This document shows positions 1-7,776 of a DNA stretch of 27,034 nucleotides, piece after piece (positions within the stretch are counted from its first letter, which is position 1; every line of letters starts with the position of its first letter). The position numbers and the translations under genes were made by a program. A model generated the notes under the pieces. The model saw nothing but the letters and a program-made list of their open reading frames with translations. It had not been told where the DNA came from and did not search any database. The stretch is from a virus, in the IMG/VR virus record IMGVR_UViG_3300000385_000010, positions 13,027-40,060 of that record. The stretch is one strand, 5' to 3'.

Positions 1-104
1 TTGATTCTGTTGATGCATGGGCTGATAACTTTACAATTCAACAAGAAGCTGAGGCTGTATTGGACTTTAGCGAAACCAACCCATTTGGGGAGGATAACTG
101 GTAA
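1..104 (+). CDS. 14: Neck protein gp14, C-terminal fragment (5' truncated)
   Basis: This is the last 33 codons of a gene that begins before the window; codons run in phase from base 3 and end at TAA 102-104, overlapping the next ATG by one base. The visible tail is acidic and ends NPFGEDNW. In T4-like phages the gene directly before the tail sheath stabiliser gene 15 is neck gene 14, whose product joins head and tail, so the identity rests on gene order. No domain can be judged from so short a piece. Confidence 0.6.
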   Translation, partial: DSVDAWADNFTIQQEAEAVLDFSETNPFGEDNW

Positions 105-904
105 TGTTTGGTAACAGGTTTTATAACGAGACAACAAGACGCTACGTAGCCATGTTTGGGTCACTTTTTAATGATCTTGTAATCTATCGCCGTGACAATA
201 GTGGTACAATTCAGCAAACTATTAAGGTACCGATTGCATATGGCCCTATGCAAAAGTTTCTTGCAAAGCTCGAGCAGGATCCTAATTTGCAAGCGCCAGC
301 AATGCTTCTTCCTCGTATTTCTTTTGAAATTGTGGGGATGAACTACGATGGTGAACGCAAGCTTACAAGTTCCTTCCGTAATTCTGTTTCTATTCCTACA
401 GATAATGGATCATATAAGACGGCATTAAATCCTACACCATATAATATTGAATTTGAACTCGCTATTATGACCAAATATATGGAAGATGGGACAAAGATTA
501 TAGAACAAATTCTTCCGTTCTTTAAACCAGAGTTTACACCATCTGTTAAGTTGCTTGATGATCTTGAACACTACATGGATGTTCCGATTGTGTTGAATTC
601 TATTACAACCGAAGATACTTACGAAGGATCTTTTGAAGAGCGTAGAGCTCTGATTTGGACACTCAGCTTTACAATGAAGGGTTGGTACTTTGGTCCAACT
701 ACTGATAAAAAAGTGATTAAATTCTCAACGGTGAATTCCTATGGATCACTTACTGCGAATGATGCTTTTGAAACTGTTACTGTCCAGCCAGGTTTAACCG
801 CTAATGGTGAACCAACAACTGACATAACACAAACTGTACCTTATGCTGATATTAATGGAGAGGATGATTGGGACTATATTGTGACGATCATAGATAATAC
901 ATGA
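104..904 (+). CDS. 15: Tail sheath stabiliser / tail terminator gp15
   Basis: The 266-residue product matches the family length (272 in T4) and the recognisable start FGNRFYNETTRRYVAMFGSLF with a central LPRISFEIVGMNYD block. In T4, gp15 forms the hexameric ring that caps the finished tail and provides the surface where the neck of the filled head docks; it also stabilises the extended sheath. It is a cytoplasmic assembly protein with no signal peptide or membrane segment. The gene overlaps its upstream neighbour by one base and the next gene by four (ATGA), so translation is probably coupled through 14-15-16. Identification is from sequence pattern plus the canonical position before the terminase genes. 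Confidence 0.9.
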   Translation: MFGNRFYNETTRRYVAMFGSLFNDLVIYRRDNSGTIQQTIKVPIAYGPMQKFLAKLEQDPNLQAPAMLLPRISFEIVGMNYDGERKLTSSFRNSVSIPTDNGSYKTALNPTPYNIEFELAIMTKYMEDGTKIIEQILPFFKPEFTPSVKLLDDLEHYMDVPIVLNSITTEDTYEGSFEERRALIWTLSFTMKGWYFGPTTDKKVIKFSTVNSYGSLTANDAFETVTVQPGLTANGEPTTDITQTVPYADINGEDDWDYIVTIIDNT

Positions 905-1290
905 ATAAAAAAATAGATGAATCATTAGATATGGTTCCTCTCGATGAAGTATATGAAGGCGAAGTAGTCGAGAAGCCAGAAGTGCCGAGCGATGCCGATA
1001 ATGATTTCAAGTATGCTCGAGAAAATTTTTACAACGTAATTGAAAAAGGTACTGAAGCACTTGAGGATATGCTTCGAGTTGCACAAGCAAGTGAGCACCC
1101 GCGGGCGTATGAAGTTGTTTCTACGATTATGAAAACGTTAATGGATGCAAACAAAGACCTTGTAGATCTTTCTGATAAGAAACAAAAGAAAGACGAGCCA
1201 AAAGAGCAAGCAGTCACAAACAACAATTTATTTGTAGGTTCTACTGCTGAATTACAAAAGATGTTAAAGGATATGCGAGATGACGAATAG
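901..1290 (+). CDS. 16: Terminase small subunit gp16
   Basis: The 129-residue protein is highly charged and mostly helical in appearance, with an acidic N-terminus and a Lys/Glu-rich stretch around residues 92-103. In T4-like phages gp16 forms an oligomeric ring that recognises replicated concatemeric DNA and stimulates the gp17 ATPase. It is shorter than T4 gp16 (164 residues), apparently through shorter ends around a conserved central coiled coil (about 35-90: ENFYNVIEKG, MLRVAQASEHPRAYEV). The ATG overlaps the gene 15 stop, and its own end overlaps gene 17 by 11 bases. The assignment depends on position and general character, because the small subunit is poorly conserved. Confidence 0.85.
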   Translation: MNKKIDESLDMVPLDEVYEGEVVEKPEVPSDADNDFKYARENFYNVIEKGTEALEDMLRVAQASEHPRAYEVVSTIMKTLMDANKDLVDLSDKKQKKDEPKEQAVTNNNLFVGSTAELQKMLKDMRDDE

Positions 1291-2902
1291 ACTCGAGCGC
1301 GGCTATAACGGTAATAGCAATCTCAAAGGTAAAAATTCACAAATAGAATTTACTCCTGATATGATTCAGGAGTGGCTTAAGTGTGCTCGCGATCCGATTT
1401 ACTTTGCCGAAAAGTATATTCAAATCGTGCATGTGGATCATGGCTTGATTCCAATCCGAATGTATGATTACCAAAAAGAAATTTGTGAAGCAATTACACA
1501 CAATCGAAGAGTTACGGTAAATACATCAAGACAGGCTGGTAAGACGACTACTGCTGTTGCAGTGATTCTACATTATGTAATTTTTAATGATCATAAGACA
1601 GTTGCTCTTCTCGCAAACAAAGGTGATGCAGCTCGTGAGATTCTTGATCGTATTCAAATCGCTTATGAAGCTTTACCAAAGTGGATGCAGCAAGGTGTAA
1701 TTGAATGGAATAAAGGATCTGTTGCATTTGAAAATGGTTGTAAGATTATTGCTGCAGCCACATCTTCTTCTGCTATTCGTGGTAAATCTATTGCATTCCT
1801 ATATATTGATGAGACTGCATTTGTCGAAAACTGGGACGAATTCTTTGCTTCTGTGTTCCCAACTATTTCTTCTGGTAATACAACAAAGATTCTATTTACC
1901 TCAACGCCAAATGGATTGAATCACTTTTATAAAACATGTGAAGGTGCTAAAGAAAAACGTAATGGTTATATTTACATCGAAGTTCCATGGTGGCGAGTTC
2001 CTGGTCGAGATGAAAAGTGGCGCGAGGAAACTCTTCAAGGCATGGATCACGACGCTGAGAAGTTTGCACAGGAATTTGAATGTCAGTTCCTTGGTAGTTC
2101 TGGTACACTCATCGTTGGTTCAAAACTCAAAGAGCTTACATTTAAAACTCCATTACAAGAACGCAGTGGTCTTACTATGTATGAAGAACCACAAAAAGGT
2201 AGAACATATATTTGTGTAGCTGATGTTTCACGCGGCAAAGGACTTGATTATTCGGCATTTCATATTATTGATTCTACAAAAATGCCGTATAAACAAGTAT
2301 GCACATTCCGCGACAATATGATCGGCCCGATGGAATATGCAGAAGTCATTTGGAGAACAACAAAGAGCTATAACGAAGCATTGATCCTTGTAGAAATTAA
2401 TGATATTGGTGAACAAGTATCTGATGTACTTCACAATGATTTTGAAGTTGAAGGAATTCTTTTTACTGAATCTGCTGGTAGATCTGGCAAGCGCATTTCT
2501 GGCGGCTTTGGCAAAAATGTTGATAAAGGTATTCGAACAACAAAGAGTGTTAAGGCAATTGGCTGCAACATGCTTAAAATGCTTGTTGAACAAAATCAGC
2601 TTATCATTAATGACTTCAATACGATTCAAGAACTTTCTACTTTCTCGCGTAAAGGTAATTCATACGAAGCTGAATCAGGTTGTCATGACGATTTGGTGAT
2701 GGGTCTAGTACTATACGGTTGGCTAGCTGACCAACCGTTCTTTAAAGACCTTACTGATATTAATACACTTGCCGCACTTCGTGAAAGAAGTGAAGAAGAT
2801 ATGATTAACGATCTTACTCCATTTGGATTCTATGATGACGGAAATGATGAAGAAGAAATGATCATCCAACCAATCCCACAAGATAACTGGATGAATTGGT
2901 AA
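1280..2902 (+). CDS. 17: Terminase large subunit gp17 (packaging ATPase and nuclease)
   Basis: This 540-residue protein is the DNA-packaging motor. The N-terminal ATPase domain shows a Walker A motif SRQAGKTT (83-90), a Walker B FLYIDE (173-178) with catalytic Glu, and a coupling motif TSTP (207-210). The C-terminal RNase H-like nuclease domain has the metal-binding acids in VADVSRGKGLDYS (Asp315, Asp323), LVEIND (Glu372) and GCHDDLVMG (Asp470/471), matching the T4 gp17 Asp-Glu-Asp triad. T4 gp17 is 610 residues; the difference lies mainly at the N-terminus. The motor docks on the portal (gp20, encoded downstream), cuts concatemers and pumps DNA into the prohead. The gene starts inside gene 16, so translation is probably coupled. 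No intron or inserted homing gene interrupts it. Confidence 0.97.
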   Translation: MTNRLERGYNGNSNLKGKNSQIEFTPDMIQEWLKCARDPIYFAEKYIQIVHVDHGLIPIRMYDYQKEICEAITHNRRVTVNTSRQAGKTTTAVAVILHYVIFNDHKTVALLANKGDAAREILDRIQIAYEALPKWMQQGVIEWNKGSVAFENGCKIIAAATSSSAIRGKSIAFLYIDETAFVENWDEFFASVFPTISSGNTTKILFTSTPNGLNHFYKTCEGAKEKRNGYIYIEVPWWRVPGRDEKWREETLQGMDHDAEKFAQEFECQFLGSSGTLIVGSKLKELTFKTPLQERSGLTMYEEPQKGRTYICVADVSRGKGLDYSAFHIIDSTKMPYKQVCTFRDNMIGPMEYAEVIWRTTKSYNEALILVEINDIGEQVSDVLHNDFEVEGILFTESAGRSGKRISGGFGKNVDKGIRTTKSVKAIGCNMLKMLVEQNQLIINDFNTIQELSTFSRKGNSYEAESGCHDDLVMGLVLYGWLADQPFFKDLTDINTLAALRERSEEDMINDLTPFGFYDDGNDEEEMIIQPIPQDNWMNW

Positions 2903-2912
2903 TCCTTGTTTT

Positions 2913-2920
2913 TATAAATA
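2913..2920 (+). promoter_or_regulatory. T4-type late promoter for gene 18
   Basis: The octamer TATAAATA is the exact T4 late-promoter -10 element recognised by the gp55 sigma factor; no -35 box is needed. It lies just after the gene 17 stop and 57 bases before the tail sheath ATG. The gene 18 ribosome site AAAGGAGA follows at the expected distance. Confidence 0.85.
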
Positions 2921-2976
2921 ATCTAAGAAATAAATGAAGTTTTACACTATTCATAATTCACAAAAGGAGAATCGAA

Positions 2977-4578
2977 ATGGGATTTCAAGTTAGTCCTGGC
3001 GTAAATATCTCTGAGATTGACTTAACTACAGTCGTTCCAGCAGTTTCTACAACTGAAGGTGCGATTGCAGGTGTCTTTGCTTGGGGACCAACAGATGAAA
3101 AGATCCTTATCTCTTCTGAGGTAGAGCTTGTTCGTCGCTTTGGTGAGCCAAAAACAGGATACAACACAGAAACATTCTTTACAGCAGCTGACTTCCTTGC
3201 GTATGGTAATGCACTATATGTAACAAGAGTTTCTGATGGTAACACAGCTGTTTCTGATGCTAATACATCTATTGCGGCAAATCTTGATGATTTGACTGCA
3301 CTTTATCCAGGTGAAGCAGGTAATGCTCTTCGCGTTTACATGACAAATGAAGCAACGTTTGCTAATTCTTCATACGAAGCAAACTTTGATGAAGCACCTG
3401 AATCTAACACTCACGTTCATGTTGCGGTTATTGATACAGATGGTACGTTTACGGGTTCTGCAAATAGTATTGTTGAAATCTATGAAAACGTATCTCTTAC
3501 ATCTGGTGATAAAACTGAAGATGGCACTAACAATTATCTTCCAGATGTTCTTGAGCAGACATCTCGTTACATTGCGGCAACTGCAGCTTTTGCCACAGCT
3601 ATTCAAACATACTTTACATCAGAAGCTTCTGAATTTCTTTCAGATCTAATTGATGGTACTGATGGTTCTGACGAAGGTACTATCGCACAAGCTACAGTTC
3701 GTGCTGGATATGATCTTTATAAAAATGCTGAAGACGTAGATGTATCTCTTATTCTTATGGGTAAAGCTCGTGGAACAGGTAATGATGCTGAACTTGCAAA
3801 TTATGTAATTCAAAACATTTGTGAGTTCCGTAAAGATTGTATTGCATTCGTATCACCAGCTTCTACAGATGTTGTTAACAATTCTGGTTCTGAAGTTACA
3901 ACAATGATTGATTTCAGAGATAATATCACATCATCTTCTTATGGTGTAATGGATTCTGGTTATAAGTATCGCTATGATAAGTACAATGACCGTTATGTGT
4001 ACACGCCGCTTAATGGTGATACTGCAGGTCTTTGTGTTCGCACAGATGATACTCGTGATCCTTGGTTCTCACCAGCTGGCTACAACCGTGGTATCATGAA
4101 GAATGTTATCAAGCTTGCATTTAATCCAAATAAGACAGAGCGTGATCAGCTTTATAAGAAAGGTATCAACCCGGTTATTACTCAGCCTGGTCAAGGTACA
4201 CTTCTATTCGGTGATAAGACACTTCTTGCGCGTCCTTCTGCATTCGATAGAATCAACGTACGTCGTCTCTTCATTGTTCTTGAAAAGGCAATTGCAATCG
4301 CTGCTAAGTCTACACTATTCGAATTCAACGACGAGTTCACAAGAGCACAATTTGTAAATCTTGTTGAGCCATTCCTAAGAGATGTTGAAGGTAGACGAGG
4401 TATCTATGATTTCCGTGTTGTATGTGATGAAACAAACAACACACCAGAAATTATTGATCGTAACGAATTTGTTGGAGACATCTATATCAAACCTGCAAGA
4501 GCAATCAACTTTATTCAACTTAACTTTGTTGCAGTTCGCACAGGTGTTGAGTTTGAAGAAATTGTTGGCCGCTTCTAA
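2977..4578 (+). CDS. 18: Tail sheath protein gp18
   Basis: The product (533 residues) begins GFQVSPGVNISEIDLTT, the typical start of T4-like sheath subunits, and has the conserved C-terminal domain that packs on the tube (LARPSAFDRINVRRLFIVLEKAI, then EFNDEFTRAQFVNLVEPFLRDVEGRRGIYDFRVVCDETNN). Six-fold rings of this protein form the contractile sheath. It is about 125 residues shorter than T4 gp18 (659), consistent with smaller surface-exposed insertion domains; the Ser/Thr/Asp-rich stretch around 100-250 is the variable outer part. The gene has its own late promoter and a strong AAAGGAG ribosome site, in line with the high copy number needed. Confidence 0.96.
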   Translation: MGFQVSPGVNISEIDLTTVVPAVSTTEGAIAGVFAWGPTDEKILISSEVELVRRFGEPKTGYNTETFFTAADFLAYGNALYVTRVSDGNTAVSDANTSIAANLDDLTALYPGEAGNALRVYMTNEATFANSSYEANFDEAPESNTHVHVAVIDTDGTFTGSANSIVEIYENVSLTSGDKTEDGTNNYLPDVLEQTSRYIAATAAFATAIQTYFTSEASEFLSDLIDGTDGSDEGTIAQATVRAGYDLYKNAEDVDVSLILMGKARGTGNDAELANYVIQNICEFRKDCIAFVSPASTDVVNNSGSEVTTMIDFRDNITSSSYGVMDSGYKYRYDKYNDRYVYTPLNGDTAGLCVRTDDTRDPWFSPAGYNRGIMKNVIKLAFNPNKTERDQLYKKGINPVITQPGQGTLLFGDKTLLARPSAFDRINVRRLFIVLEKAIAIAAKSTLFEFNDEFTRAQFVNLVEPFLRDVEGRRGIYDFRVVCDETNNTPEIIDRNEFVGDIYIKPARAINFIQLNFVAVRTGVEFEEIVGRF

Positions 4579-4584
4579 TAAATA
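4577..4584 (+). promoter_or_regulatory. Probable late promoter for gene 19
   Basis: AATAAATA differs from the late consensus TATAAATA only at the first base. It overlaps the end of the gene 18 stop region and precedes the tail tube ATG by about 23 bases, which leaves a very short leader containing AAGGAGA. Position and similarity to the other copies support it; the mismatch lowers confidence. Confidence 0.55.
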
Positions 4585-4606
4585 GAAAAAATAAGGAGAT
4601 ATAGCA

Positions 4607-5158
4607 ATGGCTTTCAATATCAACGAAATCAGATCACAATTAACAGGTGGAGGAGCGCGTCCGACGCTCTTCCAAGTACAGATCACTAATCCAGCAAACA
4701 ATACTGGTGATCTTAAAGTTCCTTTCTTATGTAAGGCAGCTGCACTTCCTACTTCTAACCTTGGTCTTATCGAGGTTGGATACTTTGGTCGTAAGATTAA
4801 AATGGCAGGTGACCGTACATTTGATGAATGGACAGTAACTATTCTAAATGACGAAGACTTCCTTATTCGTAATGCGATGGAAGAATGGATGAACTCCATT
4901 AACCTTCATCAGCAAAACACGAATGCATTTGGTACTTCTGCTCCTTCTGCTTATAAATCACAGGCAACTGTGCAGCAGTATGGTAAGGACGGTTCAATTC
5001 TTCGTACATATAACTTCAATGGTCTTTTCCCGACTAACGTATCAGAGATTGGCATGGATTGGGATGCTAACGACACACTTGAAGAATTTACTGTCACATT
5101 CCAGTATGACTGGTGGAATGTAAGTGGTGGTATTACTGGTAACGCTGGTGGTCAGTAA
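4607..5158 (+). CDS. 19: Tail tube protein gp19
   Basis: The 183-residue protein starts AFNINEIRSQLTGGGARPTLFQVQIT and continues with LPTSNLGLIEVGYFGRKIKMAGDRTFDEWTVTI, the characteristic tube-subunit pattern; T4 gp19 is 163 residues. Hexameric rings of it form the inner tube that passes DNA into the host. It sits directly after the sheath gene, the invariant T4-like order. The C-terminal end is Gly-rich (SGGITGNAGGQ). A second protein with the same fold pattern is encoded at 10904-11410. Start choice is clear from the AAGGAGATATAGCA ribosome site just upstream. Confidence 0.95.
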   Translation: MAFNINEIRSQLTGGGARPTLFQVQITNPANNTGDLKVPFLCKAAALPTSNLGLIEVGYFGRKIKMAGDRTFDEWTVTILNDEDFLIRNAMEEWMNSINLHQQNTNAFGTSAPSAYKSQATVQQYGKDGSILRTYNFNGLFPTNVSEIGMDWDANDTLEEFTVTFQYDWWNVSGGITGNAGGQ

Positions 5159-5164
5159 TAAATA
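5157..5164 (+). promoter_or_regulatory. Probable late promoter for gene 20
   Basis: AATAAATA, one base from the late consensus, overlaps the gene 19 stop (TAATAAATA), exactly as the preceding copy overlaps the gene 18 stop. It is followed within three bases by a stem-loop and then by the gene 20 start at 5217. Confidence 0.5.
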
Positions 5165-5166
5165 GT

Positions 5167-5201
5167 ATTAGAAGGCGGGGGGAGACTCCCGCCAATCTAA
5201 T
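5167..5201 (+). repeat. Stem-loop between genes 19 and 20
   Basis: Outer arms ATTAGA (5167-5172) and TCTAAT (5196-5201) pair around a small internal loop. An inner stem GGCGGGGG/CTCCCGCC (5174-5181 with 5186-5193, one G-U pair) is closed by a GAGA tetraloop of the stable GNRA class. There is no T-run after the stem, so it does not look like a strong intrinsic terminator. It may lower read-through, act as an RNA processing or stability element, or sit at the 5' end of transcripts started at the late promoter just upstream. Confidence 0.75.
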
Positions 5202-5216
5202 GTAAAGGATTATTTA

Positions 5217-6749
5217 ATGAAGATTTTTGGTTTCCAAATCAAGCGCCAAGAAGAGGAAGAATTAAAATCGTTTGTCGAAAGAGACGACGATGACGGTGCT
5301 GTATCAGTTACAGCTGCCGGAACTGGTGGTTTCTTTGGTACTTCCTATATTGATATGGAAGGTGCTGCTAAAAATGAAGCCGAACTAATCAACAAATATC
5401 GTCAAATGGAGCAGCATCCAGAAGTAGCAAAAGCTATTGAGGATATTATTAATGAATCAATTATTGTTTCAGATGATCATAAAGTTGTTGATATTAATCT
5501 TGATGAAACAGATCTTTCTGATGCCATTAAGAAAAGAGTTTCTGAAGAGTTTCAAGTAGCATTAGAATTACTTGACTTTTCAAATCGTGGTTATGATATT
5601 TTTAACCGTTTTTATGTAGACGGTAGATTAAGATTTCATGCTATTATTGATGAAGATAATATCAAAGAAGGTATTAAAGAACTACGTTATGTAGATCCTC
5701 GTAAGCTTCGTAAGATTAAAGAGATTCAAAAGTCTCGTAATAATGAACTTGATGCCACATTCAAAAAGGTAAAGAACGAATATTGGATTTTTAACGATAA
5801 AGGTTTCCTTAACAATAAGAACACTAAAGCGACAGCAGATTTTGCCTCCGTTAAAGGTATTCGTATTGCAAAAGACTCTATTGTTGAAGTCACATCCGGT
5901 ATTCTAAACGAGACAAACACTCTCGTTCTTTCGCATCTTCATAAAGCAATTAAACCACATAACCAACTTCGCATGCTTGAAGATGCAGCAGTTATCTATC
6001 GTCTTGCGCGTGCACCTGAGCGCCGTGTATTTTATATTGATGTCGGTAACCTTCCGAAAATGAAGGCAGAACAATATCTTCGTGATATGATGGTAAAGCA
6101 TAAGAATCGTCTTGTATATGATGCATCATCCGGTGAAATTCGAGATGACCGTCGTCATATGACAATGATGGAAGATTTTTGGCTACCTCGTCGTGAAGGT
6201 GGTCGTGGAACAGAAATTACTACATTACCAGGTGGTCAAAATCTTGGTGAAATGGATGATGTTCTTTATTTCCAAAAGAACCTTTATAAAGCACTGAATG
6301 TTCCTATTTCAAGACTTGAACCAGAGCAAGGCTTTTCTCTTGGTAGAGCATCTGAAATTTCAAGAGATGAAGTGAAGTTTGCAAAGTTCATTCAAAGACT
6401 TCGTGTAAGATTCTCTATTTTATTTGATGAAATTCTCGAGCGTCAGCTTGTAATGAAAAACGTTATGACTCTCGAAGAATTTAAAGAGATTAAAAACAAA
6501 ATTCGTTATGACTTCCAACAGGATAACCATTACGAAGAACTTAAGCAATCTGAAATCCTACGTGAAAGATTACAAACATTACGTGATGTAGAGGATTATG
6601 TCGGTGTTTATTTCTCACGTGAATGGATTCGTAAAAATATTCTTCAACAATCTGATGAAGACATTGAAGAGATGCAAAAACAGATCGATGAAGAAAAACC
6701 TGAAGAAGAAGATGAAGATATAAATAATAATGATATTGGAGGAATTTAA
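5217..6749 (+). CDS. 20: Portal vertex protein gp20
   Basis: The 510-residue protein matches T4 gp20 (524). Recognisable portal segments include YRQMEQHPEVAKAIEDIINE (about 62-81), RLRFHAIID, LRYVDPRKLRKI, the APERRVFYIDVGNLPK block around 270 and the LEPEQGFSLGRASEISRDEVKF segment near 375. A dodecamer forms the vertex through which gp17 pumps DNA and on which the prohead core assembles. The C-terminus is strongly acidic (EEKPEEEDEDINNN). The gene begins after a stem-loop-bearing leader with an AAAGGA ribosome site. A late promoter for the next gene lies inside its last codons. Confidence 0.96.
   Translation: MKIFGFQIKRQEEEELKSFVERDDDDGAVSVTAAGTGGFFGTSYIDMEGAAKNEAELINKYRQMEQHPEVAKAIEDIINESIIVSDDHKVVDINLDETDLSDAIKKRVSEEFQVALELLDFSNRGYDIFNRFYVDGRLRFHAIIDEDNIKEGIKELRYVDPRKLRKIKEIQKSRNNELDATFKKVKNEYWIFNDKGFLNNKNTKATADFASVKGIRIAKDSIVEVTSGILNETNTLVLSHLHKAIKPHNQLRMLEDAAVIYRLARAPERRVFYIDVGNLPKMKAEQYLRDMMVKHKNRLVYDASSGEIRDDRRHMTMMEDFWLPRREGGRGTEITTLPGGQNLGEMDDVLYFQKNLYKALNVPISRLEPEQGFSLGRASEISRDEVKFAKFIQRLRVRFSILFDEILERQLVMKNVMTLEEFKEIKNKIRYDFQQDNHYEELKQSEILRERLQTLRDVEDYVGVYFSREWIRKNILQQSDEDIEEMQKQIDEEKPEEEDEDINNNDIGGI
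6719..6726 (+). promoter_or_regulatory. Late promoter inside the end of gene 20
   Basis: An exact TATAAATA lies in the final codons of gene 20, 33 bases before the gene 67 ATG, and is followed by the strong ribosome site GGAGGA. It would drive the core-protein block 67-68. Because it falls within coding sequence it could be chance, but the distance to the next start matches the other copies. Confidence 0.65.
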
Positions 6750-6751
6750 TT

Positions 6752-7000
6752 ATGCCACTACCTAATATGAATGTTGCAGATATTATTCAAAGTGCATTTG
6801 ATAGAAAACCAAATGATGTAGAAGATGCATTTAATAATGTAATTCAGCAAAAAATGGCTGATGCTATTGATGCAAGAAGAGAAGAAATTGCTCAGAGTAT
6901 GTATGGTTCCGAAGGCGATGAAGCTGACGTAGAGCCGGATGATGATTACGAAGATTTAGACCAAGTAGATATAGAGGAACCTACAGATGAAGACCTTTAA
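6752..7000 (+). CDS. 67: Prohead core protein gp67 (PIP-like)
   Basis: This 82-residue protein is close to T4 gp67 (80 residues) in size, position and composition: a short helical N-terminal half (MNVADIIQSAFDRKPNDVEDAFNN region) and an extremely acidic C-terminal tail from about residue 52 (GSEGDEADVEPDDDYEDL and on). In T4, gp67 is part of the internal scaffold and is cut by the gp21 protease into small internal peptides that stay in the head. The gene is preceded by GGAGGA and overlaps the next gene by 14 bases. Sequence conservation is low in this family, so position and composition carry the call. Confidence 0.8.
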   Translation: MPLPNMNVADIIQSAFDRKPNDVEDAFNNVIQQKMADAIDARREEIAQSMYGSEGDEADVEPDDDYEDLDQVDIEEPTDEDL

Positions 7001-7517
7001 AGACATCATCAACGAAGTTGCCGAACCGAAGGGTGGTGACGAAAAGCGTTTTAAGGCTAAGCACGTTGTTGCTAAGTACGATCATCCTATTGAGGACGGT
7101 GCTGAAGAAAACCAGTTCAAGGGTGGTACTAAAAAAGATAAGTCTAAAAAAGCTTCTTACGAAGATGGTAAAGATGCTGAAGTTTATGAAGGCTATGCCT
7201 CTGCTGCTCAGCGTAAAGCTGTTTGGGCATCACGTAATGATGAAAAAGAAGGCAAGAAAAAGAAAAAGTCTTTTAAAGAGATGTTTTCTACTCAAGCTTC
7301 TGTAGATGAAGAAGTCGAGCTTGATGAAGCATTTAAAATGGGTTCAATGAAGCTCAAAGATGGTTCTACTGTTAAGCTTTCAAAAGAAGAAGCAGAAGCT
7401 GTTAATGAACTTTTCAACGAGCTTAATTCTTCTAACAAAAAGCGTATGGAAGAAGAGATGATGAAAAACAAGTCTGGCTTTGATAAGGTTCTTAAGTTTG
7501 CTAAGGAGGCAATGTAA
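6987..7517 (+). CDS. 68: Prohead core protein (gp68-like)
   Basis: The 176-residue protein opens KTFKDIINEVAEPKGGDEKRF, a pattern I associate with prohead core proteins of marine T4-like phages, and is rich in Lys and Glu with a Lys cluster near residues 89-95. It occupies the gene 68 slot between 67 and 21; T4 gp68 is 141 residues. The role would be internal scaffolding of the prohead and later proteolysis by gp21. Acidic patches such as VDEEVELDEAF could be processing sites. The start lies inside gene 67 and the stop overlaps the next ATG by one base, so the three genes are translationally linked. Confidence 0.7.
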   Translation: MKTFKDIINEVAEPKGGDEKRFKAKHVVAKYDHPIEDGAEENQFKGGTKKDKSKKASYEDGKDAEVYEGYASAAQRKAVWASRNDEKEGKKKKKSFKEMFSTQASVDEEVELDEAFKMGSMKLKDGSTVKLSKEEAEAVNELFNELNSSNKKRMEEEMMKNKSGFDKVLKFAKEAM

Positions 7518-7765
7518 TGCCAAGCATTATTAAAGTAAAGGGCTCTTCAGCAAATGTTACAACAGCTAATACCGTAAGCGATTCAAAGCTTGTGCGTATT
7601 TATGCCGCAGCTAATACACTGATTACAATTGCTGATGATACTCCTACAACGCTTGGGACATTTATTATGCCAGGTGGTTCTGTAGAGTATGTAGAAAAGA
7701 ATCCTACAGACACTATTACAGCAAATTCTTCAGTATCTTGTACGCCGGTTTCATATAACACATAA
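7517..7765 (+). CDS. Small beta-rich structural protein of unknown function
   Basis: I do not recognise this 82-residue protein by name. It is Thr/Ser/Val-rich, almost free of Lys/Arg clusters, and predicted by eye to be all beta: repeated short stretches such as SANVTTANTVSDSKLVRIYAAANTLITIADD, then FIMPGGSVEYVEKNPTDTITA. The MPGGSVEYVEKNPTDTI segment resembles sequences in small virion or head-associated beta-sandwich proteins. It has no counterpart in the T4 order between 68 and 21. Translation is probably coupled to gene 68 (TAATG). Being inside the late head block, it is plausibly a virion or prohead component. Confidence 0.7.
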   Translation: MPSIIKVKGSSANVTTANTVSDSKLVRIYAAANTLITIADDTPTTLGTFIMPGGSVEYVEKNPTDTITANSSVSCTPVSYNT

Positions 7766-7776
7766 GGAATAATCAA

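Noticed and set aside
4375-4899. 174-codon open frame on the minus strand
   Set aside because: It lies across the end of gene 18 and most of gene 19, which are unmistakable; the antisense frame has no family pattern and arises from codon bias.
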